A stretch of DNA of 64,000 bases. It comes from Pseudomonas urmiensis. GTDB taxonomy: Bacteria; Pseudomonadota; Gammaproteobacteria; Pseudomonadales; Pseudomonadaceae. This document shows positions 7,984-17,809 of the stretch, piece by piece. The translations under genes and the position numbers were made by a program. Each line of letters opens with the position of its first letter. The stretch's first letter is position 1. The notes beneath the pieces are model-generated. The model searched no databases and was not told where the DNA came from. It was given only the letters and a program-made list of their open reading frames with translations. The stretch spans positions 2,423,001 to 2,487,000 of the forward strand of contig NZ_JABWRE020000001.1 of assembly GCF_014268815.2 (NCBI RefSeq). Reading direction: 5' to 3'.

Positions 7984-8877
7984 TTATTGCATCCAGGGCG
8001 GTGGCGGTTCCTCGGCCTTGACCGGCCCATGCTCAGCCTCCTCTCGGGCAGCCCGACGGCGGGCATCATCGAGCCTCGCCGCTTCGATCTCGCGCAGCAC
8101 GCCACCGACATCGGCATCGTGGTCGTCGTCCTTGAACTGCCCGGTCAACGGCGTATCGGCCAGCAACTCACCAGCCTCGAACAGCGACCACATTTCCCGC
8201 GCATAACGGGTGGCCTTGAGCTCCGGGGCAAAACGGCCGAAATAGCCGCTCATGTTCGCCACATCGCGCTCAAGCATGCTGAAGGCATGGTTGTTGGCCG
8301 CAGCATCCACCGCCTGGGGCAAATCGATGATCACCGGACCGTCCGGGCCAAGCAGCACGTTGAACTCGGAAAGATCACCATGCACCAAGCCTGCGCAGAG
8401 CATCAGCACGATCTGGCGAATCACGAAAGCGTGGTACTCGCGCGCCTGCTCAGGCTCCAGGTGCACGTCGTTCAGGCGCGGCGCGGCGTTGCCGTCCTCG
8501 TCCACCACCAGTTCCATCAGCAATACGCCGTCCTGGAAATCGAACGGCTTGGGCACCCGCACGCCGGCATGAGCCAGACGGAACAAGGCCGCCACCTCGG
8601 CGTTCTGCCAGGCGTCTTCGGCTTCTTTACGGCCGTACTTGGACCCCTTGGCCATGGCCCGGGCCTGGCGGCTGTTGCGCACCTTGCGCCCTTCCTGGTA
8701 CTCGGCGGCCTGGCGGAAACTGCGTTTGTTGGCTTCCTTGTAGACCTTGGCGCAGCGCACCTGGGTGCCGCAGCGCACTACATAGACCGCTGCTTCCTTA
8801 CCACTCATCAGCGGCCGTAGTACTTCGTCGACCAGCCCGTCTTCGATCAGCGGTTCAATCCGTTTTGGAGTCTTCAT
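7984..8877 (-). CDS. RIO1-like serine protein kinase (PA4780 type)
   Basis: A 297-residue cytoplasmic protein related to archaeal and eukaryotic RIO kinases. Visible kinase features are a nucleotide-binding stretch MSGKEAAVYVVRCG, the lysine in VRCAKVYKE, the catalytic loop HGDLSEFNVLL with Asp and Asn, and the metal-binding IIDLPQAVD in place of DFG. The C-terminus is charged, with an acidic stretch near QFKDDDHDADVGG. The family is conserved in Pseudomonas (PA4780) and its substrates are not established. It is monocistronic, converging on the ankyrin gene across a REP pair. Confidence 0.88.
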   Translation of the reverse strand: MKTPKRIEPLIEDGLVDEVLRPLMSGKEAAVYVVRCGTQVRCAKVYKEANKRSFRQAAEYQEGRKVRNSRQARAMAKGSKYGRKEAEDAWQNAEVAALFRLAHAGVRVPKPFDFQDGVLLMELVVDEDGNAAPRLNDVHLEPEQAREYHAFVIRQIVLMLCAGLVHGDLSEFNVLLGPDGPVIIDLPQAVDAAANNHAFSMLERDVANMSGYFGRFAPELKATRYAREMWSLFEAGELLADTPLTGQFKDDDHDADVGGVLREIEAARLDDARRRAAREEAEHGPVKAEEPPPPWMQ

Positions 8878-8963
8878 CAGGTTTAATTCGGGGTCCTGTT
8901 CTGCCAGACACTGGGTTTGCCGGCCATCCTCTCACAGCCTGAACCGACTTGCTCGCTCCGCCG

Positions 8964-10466
8964 CTATTCGATACGCGGATGTTGTTGTACCAAATGCTTG
9001 CGTTTGGCCTCCAGCTCGGCGATTTGCTGATCGATGTCTTCGATTTTCTGCTCGATATTGTCGTGATGTTCCTGCAAAAGCTCGCGCGCCTCCTCGATAT
9101 CGGATGCCGCTGGAGCAGCGCCGCGCAAGGGCTGGTTGGCGGTTTCCTTCATGGTCACACCGGTTACCAGGCCGACCAGGGCAATCACCATCAGGTAGTA
9201 GGCTGGCATGTACAGGTCATTGGTGCTTTCCACCAGCCAGGCGGCAATGGTCGGCGTGAGGCCTGCGATGAGCACGGAAATGTTGAAGGCACTGGCCAGC
9301 GCGCTGTAGCGAATATGGGTGGGGAACATCGCCGGCAGGGTCGAGGCCATCACGCCGATAAAGAAGTTGAGCAGGATCGCCAGCACCAGCAAGCCGGCGA
9401 AGATCACGCCGAGCACGCCACTGTTGATCATCATGAACGCCGGGATGGCCAGGATGAACAAGCCGACGCTACCGCAGATGATGAAAGGCCTGCGGCCGAA
9501 TTTATCGCTGAGCAAGCCGATCACCGGTTGCACGAACAGCATGCCGACCATGATCGCGATGATGATCAGTACCCCGCGGCTTTCGCTGTAGTGCAGGTTG
9601 TGTGACAGGTAGCTGGGCATGTAGGTGAGCAGCATGTAGTAGGTGACGTTGGTCGCGATCACCACGCCAATGCAGGTCAACAGGCTGCGCCAGTGCTGGG
9701 TAGCGACTTCCTTGAACGACACCTTGGGGCCGGAGGCCAACCCTTCGCGGTCGCCCTGTTCGAGTTTGTCGACGTGTTGCTGGAACGCCGGGGTTTCTTC
9801 CAGGGCGTGACGCAGGTACAGGCCGATGATGCCCAGCGGCAACGCCAGCAGGAACGGCAGGCGCCAGCCCCACTCAAGGAACTTCTCCTCGCCGACGATG
9901 GCGGAGATGAACACCACCAGCCCTGCACCAAACACAAAGCCTGCGATCGAGCCGAAGTCCAGCCAGCTGCCAAGGAAGCCGCGCTTGCGATCCGGGGCGT
10001 ATTCAGCGACGAAGATCGACGCCCCGGTGTATTCGCCGCCAACCGAAAAGCCCTGGGCCATCTTGCACAGCAGCAACAGGATCGGCGCCCAGATGCCGAT
10101 CGAGGCATAGGACGGGATCAGGCCAATGGCGAAGGTACTCAGGGACATGATCACGATGGTGGCGGCGAGGACTTTCTGGCGCCCGTAGCGATCACCCAGC
10201 GCGCCGAAGAACAGCCCGCCCAACGGGCGAATCAAGAACGGTACGGAAAAGGTGCCAAGGGCTGCGATCATCTGTACGCCCGGGTCGGCGCCTGGGAAAA
10301 ACACCTTGCCCAGCACATAGGCGACAAAGCCATAGACGCCGAAGTCGAACCATTCCATGGCATTGCCTAAGGCAGCGGCGGTGATCGCCTTGCGCATCTT
10401 GGCGTCGTCGACGATGGTGATGTCTTTCAAGCCAATCGGCTTGACGCTTTTCTTGCGTGATTTCAT
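8964..10466 (-). CDS. proP: Osmosensory proline/glycine betaine transporter ProP
   Basis: A 500-residue major-facilitator protein that matches E. coli ProP almost end to end, including length. ProP is an H+ symporter for proline, glycine betaine and other osmolytes that is activated by high osmolality. Twelve membrane helices are expected; signatures are GNAMEWFDFGVYGF, RPLGGLFFGALGDRYGRQ and QGFSVGGEYTGASIFVAE. The C-terminal 45 residues (from about SDIEEARELLQEHHDN) form the antiparallel coiled coil that tunes osmotic activation. ATG 10466 gives the E. coli length; a GTG at 10475 would add three residues. A REP pair lies upstream. Confidence 0.95.
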   Translation of the reverse strand: MKSRKKSVKPIGLKDITIVDDAKMRKAITAAALGNAMEWFDFGVYGFVAYVLGKVFFPGADPGVQMIAALGTFSVPFLIRPLGGLFFGALGDRYGRQKVLAATIVIMSLSTFAIGLIPSYASIGIWAPILLLLCKMAQGFSVGGEYTGASIFVAEYAPDRKRGFLGSWLDFGSIAGFVFGAGLVVFISAIVGEEKFLEWGWRLPFLLALPLGIIGLYLRHALEETPAFQQHVDKLEQGDREGLASGPKVSFKEVATQHWRSLLTCIGVVIATNVTYYMLLTYMPSYLSHNLHYSESRGVLIIIAIMVGMLFVQPVIGLLSDKFGRRPFIICGSVGLFILAIPAFMMINSGVLGVIFAGLLVLAILLNFFIGVMASTLPAMFPTHIRYSALASAFNISVLIAGLTPTIAAWLVESTNDLYMPAYYLMVIALVGLVTGVTMKETANQPLRGAAPAASDIEEARELLQEHHDNIEQKIEDIDQQIAELEAKRKHLVQQHPRIE

Positions 10467-10597
10467 ATCCGTCACTCTGTATCTGACTTGTCCTGTGCCT
10501 GGCTGCCATCGTTTTGGTGGCCAGGCTCTAAGGCATCAGATACAAAGGGATACGAAATAATTCACCACTAACTGCTTTTTTCAATGAACTCAAAGGC

Positions 10598-10690
10598 ATC
10601 ATCGCGGGGCAAGCCCGCTCCAGGTTTGGTGCTCGGGCCAATTGCTGGGGCGACTTACTTCCTGTGGGAGCGGGCTTGTCCCGCGATGAA
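10598..10690. repeat. Inverted pair of REP elements (REPIN-like)
   Basis: Two REP cores face each other: CATCGCGGGGCAAGCCCGCT near 10600-10619 and TGTGGGAGCGGGCTTGTCCC near 10663-10682, about 40 bp apart. The pair lies between the proP start and the end of the sorbosone-dehydrogenase-like gene and could fold into a hairpin in the mRNA 3' region of the latter. Confidence 0.75.
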
Positions 10691-10713
10691 GCCGGTACGG
10701 CTTGGCAGTGCCT

Positions 10714-12006
10714 CTACTGATTGCGCGTCACTCGCCACACCGTATTGGCCAGGTCATCGGCAATGATCAACGCCCCGCGCGGATCGACCGTGACCCCGAC
10801 CGGCCGGCCGCGGGTCTTGCCGTCTTCCCCCCTGAAGCCGGTGGCGAAGTCCACCGGCTCACCTGCCGGCCGGCCATTGCTGAACGGCACGAAGATCACC
10901 TTGTAGCCCACAGGATTGGGCCGGTTCCAACTGCCGTGCTCGCCGACGAAGACGCCATCAGCGAACGCCTCGCCCATCGCTGGCAGCGAGAAGTCGACCC
11001 CCAGCGCCGCCACGTGCGAGCCAAGGCTGTAGTCCGGTTTTATCGCTGCGGCGACCTTGTCCGGGTTTTGCGGCTGCGCGCGCGGGTCGACGTTCTGGCC
11101 CCAATAGCTATAGGGCCAACCGTAGAAACCGCCCTCCTTGACCGAGGTCAGGTAGTCGGGCACCAGATCAGGGCCCAGCTCGTCGCGCTCGTTGACCACC
11201 GTCCACAACTGCCCGGTGCCGGGCTGGATGGTCAGCGCGGTCGGGTTGCGCAGCCCAGTCGCATAAGGCCGATGGGCGCCGGTCTGGGCGTCGATCTGCC
11301 AGACCATCGCCCGGTCGATCTCGGCTTCCATGCCACGCTCGGTGATATTGCTGTTGGAACCGATACCGACATACAGGTAGCGACCATCAGGGCTGATGGT
11401 CAGGGCTTTGGTCCAGTGGTGATTGATCTCGGCCGGCAGATCGGTGACTTTGCTGGGCGGGCCGCTGGCCTGGGTCTGGCCTTCGCTGTAGTCGAAACGC
11501 ACCAGCGCATCCTGGTTGGCCACGTAGAGCTTGCCCTCGGCAAAGGCCAGGCCGTAGGGCGCGTTGAGGTTTTCGGCAAACACGGTCTTGAGCTCATAGT
11601 TGCCGTCGCCGTCGGCGTCGCGCAGTAAGGTCAGGCGGTTGCCGCCCTTGACCTGGGTATTGCCCTTGGCCTTGATCGAACTGGCGATAACGTCCTTGGG
11701 CTTGAGTTTCGCGGCGCTGCCGCCGCGCCCCTCGGCCACCAGAATATCGCCGTTGGGCAGCACCAGGGTCTGGCGCGGAATCCGCAGGTCAGTCGCGATG
11801 GCGCTGATACTGTAGCCCTGTGGCACGGTCGGTTTTTGCTCACCCCAGGCGGTTGGCTGGGCGATTTTCATGCTCGGCAGCAAGCCGCGCTGAGGATCGG
11901 GCAACTTGGGGTCGGCGCCGTAGGTTTGCTGGGCATCGCCTTCGCCGCCACAGGCGCTGAGCAGCAGCGCCATGCTCAAGGCAGTCAGTGGGTATCTAGG
12001 GTTCAT
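10714..12006 (-). CDS. Sorbosone dehydrogenase-family (PQQ-type) beta-propeller lipoprotein
   Basis: A 430-residue protein with a lipoprotein signal: hydrophobic N-terminus then lipobox LLSAC, giving an acylated cysteine at about residue 19. The rest is a six-bladed soluble-quinoprotein glucose/sorbosone dehydrogenase fold, recognisable from LPNGDILVAEGRG, NAPYGLAFAEGKLYVAN, ISPDGRYLYVGIGSNSN, ATGLRNPTALTIQPGTG, GGFYGWPYSYWG and FVGEHGSWNRPNPVGYKV. The family is thought to use PQQ to oxidise sugars or sugar derivatives in the periplasm; the substrate is unknown. Its ATG overlaps the stop of the DUF2231 gene (ATGA), so the two are translated together and may form a membrane-linked pair. Confidence 0.88.
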   Translation of the reverse strand: MNPRYPLTALSMALLLSACGGEGDAQQTYGADPKLPDPQRGLLPSMKIAQPTAWGEQKPTVPQGYSISAIATDLRIPRQTLVLPNGDILVAEGRGGSAAKLKPKDVIASSIKAKGNTQVKGGNRLTLLRDADGDGNYELKTVFAENLNAPYGLAFAEGKLYVANQDALVRFDYSEGQTQASGPPSKVTDLPAEINHHWTKALTISPDGRYLYVGIGSNSNITERGMEAEIDRAMVWQIDAQTGAHRPYATGLRNPTALTIQPGTGQLWTVVNERDELGPDLVPDYLTSVKEGGFYGWPYSYWGQNVDPRAQPQNPDKVAAAIKPDYSLGSHVAALGVDFSLPAMGEAFADGVFVGEHGSWNRPNPVGYKVIFVPFSNGRPAGEPVDFATGFRGEDGKTRGRPVGVTVDPRGALIIADDLANTVWRVTRNQ

Positions 12007-12431
12007 TGCGCACCTCCCGATCGCAAGTTGGTCAGGCCGATCCAGGTCGCGATACAGGCCAGCGCGCTGACGATCACCGACAGCACCAGGCCCGAGGGCA
12101 TTACCGCCCAGGCGTCCTTGGCATGCTCGAAGGCATTGACCAGGCCCAGCAGCCAGGTGGCCAGCAGCACCAGGAAATACACCAGCGCACGCCCGCCTTT
12201 ATGCTCGGCACGGATCAGATTGAGCAACCCGAACAGCAACGCCAGCCCGCAGAACAGCAAGCCGCCAGCGATTAGCCAGGCGGCGAAATTGCTCCACTGG
12301 ATCTGGTAGCTCTGGTAGTAGGCGATGTCACTGAGCAAACCGCCGAGAAACAGCGGCACAGTACCGGCCAGCAAGGTCGCGTGCAGCGGACCTGGCGTGC
12401 AGCGATAGACAGGTTGAGTGGTAACAGTCAC
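12003..12431 (-). CDS. DUF2231 integral membrane protein
   Basis: A 142-residue protein with four predicted helices (about residues 18-38, 48-70, 82-102 and 113-135), fitting the DUF2231 family. The opening CTPGPLHATLLAGTVPLFLGGLLSDIAYY is typical. It overlaps the downstream quinoprotein gene by 4 bp, and such pairs suggest that this protein anchors or takes electrons from the dehydrogenase; that role is inference. The gene is divergent from chrA across 240 bp that would hold both promoters. Confidence 0.8.
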   Translation of the reverse strand: MTVTTQPVYRCTPGPLHATLLAGTVPLFLGGLLSDIAYYQSYQIQWSNFAAWLIAGGLLFCGLALLFGLLNLIRAEHKGGRALVYFLVLLATWLLGLVNAFEHAKDAWAVMPSGLVLSVIVSALACIATWIGLTNLRSGGAQ

Positions 12432-12671
12432 GGCGGCTCCTTTTCATTCGACAATCCTTGAAGTCCTGCTCAGCGCAGCTGCACAAGACGCGCGATCACT
12501 GAGCATAGAAGAAGATCCCCCTGGCAAAGCGTTAGTTCAGCGCATTTGCGCGAATTGAAACGTTTCGAAAGACTTGCCGTTGCGCCACCTCGAACTGCTC
12601 TCAGAGAATCCCGGGGCGCGATGACAGGCAATGTGATAAAGGTGATCGAGCCGCCACCATCGAGCCTGAAC

Positions 12672-13874
12672 ATGTCCGATACCCCAGAGACCAACACTCG
12701 CCCATGGGCGGTCTTGCTGATCTTTCTGCGCTTGGGCCTGACCTCGTTCGGTGGGCCGATTGCCCACCTGGGGTACTTTCGCGATGAGTTCGTCATACGC
12801 CGGCACTGGCTGAGCGAGCGCAGCTATGCCGACCTGGTTGCGCTGTGCCAGTTCCTGCCGGGCCCGGCCAGTAGCCAAGTGGGTATCGCCCTGGGCTTGT
12901 CGCGCGCCGGCTACCGTGGCGCGCTGGCGGCGTGGGTCGGTTTCACTTTGCCTTCGGCGCTTGCCCTGGTGCTGGTCGCCCTGAGCCTGGCCCGGTATGC
13001 ACACGCGATTGCCCCAGGCGTGCTGCAAGGTCTGCAGATGGTGGCAATTGCAGTCATCGCGCAGGCAGTGTGGGGCATGGCGCGCGCATTGTGCCCGGAC
13101 ATCCCGCGCATCATCTTCATGGCAGTGGCGACCTGCGCGGCGCTACTGCTGCCGTCAGCGGGCGGCCAGATCACCGTCATCGCCCTCGCTGCCAGCAGCG
13201 GTTTTTTGCTGTTCAAGCCAAGCCAAGGCACACCCCATGAGCCACTGCCGATCACGATCCGCCGCCGCGCTGCGTTGCTGTGGCTGTCGCTGTTTTGCGC
13301 CCTGCTGATCGGTTTGCCGATCCTCGCCGAGCTGTCTGCCAATCAGGCCCTGGCGCAGTTTGATGCGTTCTACCGGGTAGGCTCGATGGTGTTTGGCGGC
13401 GGCCATGTGGTACTGCCGTTGCTGGAGGCTGAAGTGGTAGCCAGTGGCTGGGTCAGCCGCGACACCTTCCTGGCAGGCTACGGACTCGTGCAAGCGGTAC
13501 CGGGGCCGCTCTTCACCTTCGCGGCGTTTCTGGGCGCTTCGATGAACGGCGCGCCTAGCGGCTGGGCGGGCGGGCTGATCTGTCTAGTGGCGATTTTCCT
13601 GCCTTCGTTTCTGCTGGTTGTGGGTGTGCTGCCGCTGTGGGAGCGTCTGCGCCGTAACACGCGTGCACAAGCGGCGTTGATGGGCATCAATGCCGCCGTG
13701 GTCGGGCTGTTGCTGGCCGCCCTGGTGCGACCGATAACGGCCACCGCGCAGCATGCGCCACAAGACCTGGCCCTGGCACTGTTGGCCCTGGTTGCGCTGA
13801 TGCTGGGCAAACTTCCTCCCTGGCTGGTAGTTATCGCAGGTGGCGCGGCCGGTTGGTTGTTGAGCTTTTTTTGA
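12672..13874 (+). CDS. chrA: Chromate transporter ChrA
   Basis: A long-chain CHR-family protein of 400 residues, made of two homologous membrane halves. The family signature FLRLGLTSFGGPIAHLGYFRDEFV opens the first half and VGSMVFGGGHVVLPLLEAEVV the second, each followed by the conserved Q-x-(V/L)PGP motif (CQFLPGPASSQ and VQAVPGPLFTF). ChrA exports chromate, conferring resistance, although some members may carry other oxyanions. ATG 12672 (MSDTPET) gives the usual length; an upstream ATG at 12621 in the same frame would add 17 unconserved residues. No chrB-type regulator is nearby. Confidence 0.88.
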   Translation: MSDTPETNTRPWAVLLIFLRLGLTSFGGPIAHLGYFRDEFVIRRHWLSERSYADLVALCQFLPGPASSQVGIALGLSRAGYRGALAAWVGFTLPSALALVLVALSLARYAHAIAPGVLQGLQMVAIAVIAQAVWGMARALCPDIPRIIFMAVATCAALLLPSAGGQITVIALAASSGFLLFKPSQGTPHEPLPITIRRRAALLWLSLFCALLIGLPILAELSANQALAQFDAFYRVGSMVFGGGHVVLPLLEAEVVASGWVSRDTFLAGYGLVQAVPGPLFTFAAFLGASMNGAPSGWAGGLICLVAIFLPSFLLVVGVLPLWERLRRNTRAQAALMGINAAVVGLLLAALVRPITATAQHAPQDLALALLALVALMLGKLPPWLVVIAGGAAGWLLSFF

Positions 13875-13961
13875 AATCGGCTGCATCCAAAACACGCACT
13901 GGCGGGTAATCCCTTCAGCAGCCTTTCGCTGCCGAACCGTTCCCCCTGCGGAGAAACCGTC

Positions 13962-14504
13962 ATGAATGCCAAACCCATCCTCAGTCTCATCCCCCGCACG
14001 CTGGCCATCGCCGGCCTGTCGCTGACCCTGCACAGTGCCTACGCCCAGACCGGCCTGCCCGACGCGGTGAAAGTCCCCGATGGCTACAAAGTGGTCATGG
14101 AAACCGTCGGAGTCGGCGAGATCACCTACCAATGCCGGGACAAGGCCAACGCCCCCGGCCAGAGCGAATGGTTCTTCGTCGGCCCCAAGGCCGTGCTCAA
14201 TGACCGCGCCGGCAAAGCCGTTGGCAGCTACTTCGGCCCGCCCGCCACCTGGCAGGCCAAGGATGGCTCGAAAGTCACCGGCACACAGCTGGCCGTGGCG
14301 CCAGCGAGCAAGGCCGACCTGCCCTATCAGTTGGTCAAGGCCAATCCGGCCGAGGGCCAGGGCGCGATGATCGGCGTTAGCTACATCCAGCGCCTGGCCA
14401 CCCAAGGCGGCGTGGCACCGAGCACCCCGTGCAGCGCGGCCAACAAAGGTGAGCAACAGGTGGTGAAGTACCAGGCCGACTACATTTTCTGGGCGGCCAA
14501 GTAA
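13962..14504 (+). CDS. DUF3455 exported protein
   Basis: A 180-residue protein with a Sec signal peptide (MNAKPILSLIPRTLAIAGLSLTLHSAYAQ, cleavage likely after AYA). The mature part matches DUF3455: early VPDGYKVVMETVGVGEITYQC, a KDGSKVTG segment, and a C-terminal YQADYIFWAAK. Function unknown. The gene stands 104 bp before an ECF sigma gene on the same strand; in many bacteria small exported proteins next to ECF pairs belong to the sigma regulon, so co-regulation is plausible but not shown. Confidence 0.8.
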   Translation: MNAKPILSLIPRTLAIAGLSLTLHSAYAQTGLPDAVKVPDGYKVVMETVGVGEITYQCRDKANAPGQSEWFFVGPKAVLNDRAGKAVGSYFGPPATWQAKDGSKVTGTQLAVAPASKADLPYQLVKANPAEGQGAMIGVSYIQRLATQGGVAPSTPCSAANKGEQQVVKYQADYIFWAAK

Positions 14505-14608
14505 CCGCCCAGGCGGCTCGGTGAGCGCAGTGAAAGTCGTCTACGCTGTTCGACAAACCCCAGCCCACTGGCCGGGGTATCGACCTGCTGCCGAGGGCTG
14601 AACTCACC

Positions 14609-15154
14609 GTGTCATTGCCCGAACCCGGCTTCGATTACCAAGGCTGTCTTGCAGCCTGCGCGCAGGGCCAGCGCCAGGCCCTGCGCGAACTGTATGACCT
14701 GGAAAGCGCACGCTTGCTCGGGGTCGCCCGGCGCATCGTGCGCGACAGCGCCACGGCCGAGGATGTGGTCCACGATGCCTTTGTCAGGATATGGACCGGC
14801 GCTGGCAGTTTCGATCCAAGCCGAGGTTCGGCACGCGGCTGGATCTACAGCATCACCCGCCATCTGGCGCTGAACTTCATTCGCGATGGCGCACGCCTGG
14901 TGCCTGCCGGAGAGGAGGATGAGCCAGTGTCAGCCGTCTCTGAACAGCAGCCTGGCTTCGACCTGCAAGCACGCTCGGCGAAGATCTTCGACTGCCTCGA
15001 CCAGCTAGAGCCCTCCCGGCGCAGCTGCATCCTGCATGCCTACGTCGATGGCTGCACGCACGCCGAGATCGCGCAGAAACTCGGCGCGCCGCTGGGCACC
15101 GTCAAAGCCTGGATCAAGCGTGGCTTGAGCGCATTGCGGGAGTGCATGGGATGA
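14609..15154 (+). CDS. ECF RNA polymerase sigma factor (SigK/RpoE-like)
   Basis: A 181-residue group 4 sigma factor. Region 2 is seen in LYDLESARLLGVARRIVRDSATAEDVVHDAFVRIW (about residues 28-62) and region 4 in CLDQLEPSRRSCILHAYVDGCTHAEIAQKLGAPLGTVKAWIKRGL (about 130-175). The start is GTG 14609, placed after CCGAGGG. The stop overlaps the ATG of the next gene (ATGA), which is the cognate anti-sigma factor. The signal sensed is unknown. Confidence 0.9.
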   Translation: MSLPEPGFDYQGCLAACAQGQRQALRELYDLESARLLGVARRIVRDSATAEDVVHDAFVRIWTGAGSFDPSRGSARGWIYSITRHLALNFIRDGARLVPAGEEDEPVSAVSEQQPGFDLQARSAKIFDCLDQLEPSRRSCILHAYVDGCTHAEIAQKLGAPLGTVKAWIKRGLSALRECMG

Positions 15155-15879
15155 TCACCCACCACAGCGACGAGCGCCCTGATGAGCTGCAGCAACTGGC
15201 TGGCGAGTACGTCCTGGGCACGTTGCCTGGCGAGCAACAACGCGCGGTGCAAGCACGCCTGCAACACGACCCGGCCCTGCGCGCGGCGGTGGATGCCTGG
15301 GAGCAGCGGCTGCTGGAGTTGACAACGCTTGCCGAACCTCAACAGCCCAGCCCACAGCTGCGCCAGCGCATCGAACGCAGCCTGGACAGCCTTGGGTCAC
15401 CCGCCCCGTCAACGTCGCGCCAACCGGCCGACTCGTGGTGGAACCTGCTGCCCTTGTGGCGTGGCTTGGCAGGAGCCGGGCTGTTCGCCAGCCTGCTCAT
15501 GGCCCTTGCCCTGCTGCTGGGCGACCCACCGCCAGCCACCCCCACTTACCTGGTGGTGCTGGTGGCGCCACACAGCCAGGCACCTGGCTGGGTGGTGCAA
15601 GCCAGCGATCGCCAACAGGTACAGTTGATCCCCTTGGGCGAAACGGTCATTCCGGCAGACAAAGCCCTGCAATTCTGGACCAAGGCTGACCACTGGCAGG
15701 CGCCGGTGTCACTGGGTTTGGTCAAGCCTGGGCAAACCCTCTCGCTGCCGTTGGACAAGCTGCCGCCGCTTGAAGCGAACCAGCTGTTCGAGCTGACTCT
15801 GGAGGGCGTACAGGGCTCGCCGACGGGCAAACCTACCGGGCCAATCCAGTTCATCGGGCGCGCGGTGAAAGTCATCTGA
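15151..15879 (+). CDS. Anti-sigma factor, RskA/ChrR-like membrane protein
   Basis: A 242-residue single-pass inner-membrane protein. The N-terminal cytoplasmic anti-sigma domain (LQQLAGEYVLGTLPGEQQRAVQARL) would hold the preceding ECF sigma factor. A transmembrane helix at about residues 108-127 (GAGLFASLLMALALLLG) is followed by a periplasmic RskA-type domain ending in the family pattern FELTLEGVQGSPTGKPTGPIQF. The ATG at 15151 overlaps the sigma stop, the usual coupling for such pairs. A GTG 9 bp upstream is in frame but less likely. Confidence 0.88.
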   Translation: MITHHSDERPDELQQLAGEYVLGTLPGEQQRAVQARLQHDPALRAAVDAWEQRLLELTTLAEPQQPSPQLRQRIERSLDSLGSPAPSTSRQPADSWWNLLPLWRGLAGAGLFASLLMALALLLGDPPPATPTYLVVLVAPHSQAPGWVVQASDRQQVQLIPLGETVIPADKALQFWTKADHWQAPVSLGLVKPGQTLSLPLDKLPPLEANQLFELTLEGVQGSPTGKPTGPIQFIGRAVKVI

Positions 15880-15907
15880 TGCCTATTCCATTGGCCTGGC
15901 GCTGGGC

Positions 15908-17809
15908 CTACATCTCCACCTGAGTGCCCAGCTCGATCACCCGGTTGAGCGGCAATTGGAAGTACTTGAGATTGCTGTTGGCGTTCTTCAGCAAGAACGC
16001 GAACAACTGCTCGCGCCATCGCGCCATGCCCATGCGCTTGGTGGCGATAACCGTCTCGCGACTGAGGAAATAGGTGGTGCGCATCGGGCTGAAGTCCAGG
16101 TCCTGGCGCTGGCACAGGCTAAGGGCGAGCGGCACATCAGGCTCTTCGATGAAGCCAAAATGCAGGGTGACGCGGAAGAATCCGGCGCCATAGGCCTCGA
16201 CCTCCAAGCGCTGCTCGGGCCTGACCCGCGGCGAGTCTTCGGCGACCACCGTGAGCAACACCACCTGCTCATGCAGCACCTGGTTGTGCAGCAGGTTATG
16301 CAGCAAGGCATGCGGTACCGCATCGGTCCTGGCGGTGAGAAACACCGCAGTGCCCTGCACCCGATGCGGTGGCTGCGCCTGGATGCTGGCGATGAACAGC
16401 GGCAGCGCCAGCGCGGCTTCATCCAGCCGCTCGAAGATGATCTTGCGCCCGCGCTTCCAGGTAGTCATCAGCACGAACAGCGCTAAGCCGGCAATCACCG
16501 GGAACGCCCCGCCCTGCACGATCTTCGGCGCATTGGCGGCAAAGTACAGGCTGTCGACCAGCAGGAACCCGAGCAGCATGGGGATCGCCAGCCAGCGCGG
16601 GGTCTTCCACAACAGCAAGACCACCGCCGCGGACAGCAGCGTGGTGATCAACATGGTGCCTGTCACAGCCACCCCGTAGGCCGCCGCCAATGCACTGGAT
16701 GACTCGAATCCGATCACCAGCAGCACCACGCCGACCATCAACGCCCAGTTCACCGTGCCGATGTAGATCTGCCCCTGTTCGTGACTGGAGGTGTGCTGGA
16801 TGAACATGCGCGGCACATAGCCCAGCTGAATCGCCTGGCGGGTGAGCGAGAAGGCACCGGATATCACCGCCTGCGAGGCGATGATGGTCGCCAGGGTCGA
16901 CAGCGCGACCATCGGCAGCAGCGCCCAGCTCGGCGCCAGCAGGTAGAACGGATTGCGCACTGCCTCTGGGTTGTCGAGGATCAACGCGCCTTGGCCGAAG
17001 TAGTTGAGCACCAGCCCCGGCAGTACCAGCAGGAACCAGGCCCGAGCGATCGGTTTACGGCCAAAATGGCCCATGTCGGCATACAGCGCTTCGGCCCCGG
17101 TCAACGCCAGCACCACTGCGCCAAGGATGGCCACGCCCATGCCCGGATGAACCACGAAGAACTGCACCGCCCAGGCAGGGTTGAGCGCCAGCAGCACTTC
17201 CGGGCGCTGGACGATGCCATGGATGCCCAGGGCACCCAAGACCACGAACCACAGCACCATCACTGGCCCGAACAGAATGCCGATGCGCGCCGTGCCATGT
17301 TTCTGGATCAAGAACAGCCCAACCAGCACGATCACGGCCAGCGGTACCACCCAATGGTCGATGCCGTCGAAGGCCAGCTGCAGGCCCTCTACAGCCGACA
17401 GCACCGAAATGGCCGGGGTAATCATGCTGTCGCCGTAGAACAGCGCTGCGCCAAACAAGCCAAGCAGCACCAGCACCCTGCTCAGCCGGGGAAAAGGCGC
17501 CGCTGCCCGCCGCGCCAGCGCGGTCAAGGCCATGATCCCGCCCTCGCCTTGGTTGTCGGCGCGCAGGATGAACAACACGTATTTGATCGTGACCACCCAG
17601 ACCAATGACCAGAGCACCAGCGACAGAATGCCCAGCACGCCATCGTGACTGGCTTGCACGCCATAGTGGCCGGAAAACACTTCTTTTAGGGTGTACAGCG
17701 GGCTGGTGCCGATATCGCCATAGACCACGCCGACTGCGGCGACGAGCATGCCGATACCTGTGGTTCTACCGTGGTTGGACTGATCTGCTGCGGTCGCTGC
17801 TTGGCTCAC
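15908..17809 (-). CDS. kup: Low-affinity K+ transporter Kup
   Basis: A 633-residue potassium-proton symporter of the Kup/HAK/KT family. About 12 membrane helices occupy residues 15-455, with the family opening [20 protein letters not shown] and the conserved [20 protein letters not shown], followed by a long cytoplasmic tail. The start is a GTG at 17809 ([10 protein letters not shown]). No K+-related operon partner is present; the gene converges on the anti-sigma gene and its promoter must lie in the 313-bp gap to the CigR/RcnB-like gene. Confidence 0.95.
   Translation of the reverse strand: MSQAATAADQSNHGRTTGIGMLVAAVGVVYGDIGTSPLYTLKEVFSGHYGVQASHDGVLGILSLVLWSLVWVVTIKYVLFILRADNQGEGGIMALTALARRAAAPFPRLSRVLVLLGLFGAALFYGDSMITPAISVLSAVEGLQLAFDGIDHWVVPLAVIVLVGLFLIQKHGTARIGILFGPVMVLWFVVLGALGIHGIVQRPEVLLALNPAWAVQFFVVHPGMGVAILGAVVLALTGAEALYADMGHFGRKPIARAWFLLVLPGLVLNYFGQGALILDNPEAVRNPFYLLAPSWALLPMVALSTLATIIASQAVISGAFSLTRQAIQLGYVPRMFIQHTSSHEQGQIYIGTVNWALMVGVVLLVIGFESSSALAAAYGVAVTGTMLITTLLSAAVVLLLWKTPRWLAIPMLLGFLLVDSLYFAANAPKIVQGGAFPVIAGLALFVLMTTWKRGRKIIFERLDEAALALPLFIASIQAQPPHRVQGTAVFLTARTDAVPHALLHNLLHNQVLHEQVVLLTVVAEDSPRVRPEQRLEVEAYGAGFFRVTLHFGFIEEPDVPLALSLCQRQDLDFSPMRTTYFLSRETVIATKRMGMARWREQLFAFLLKNANSNLKYFQLPLNRVIELGTQVEM

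Noticed and set aside
7983..8877. RIO-like kinase as part of a phage-defence or toxin system
   Set aside because: It matches the conserved chromosomal PA4780 type, with no accessory or defence genes around it.
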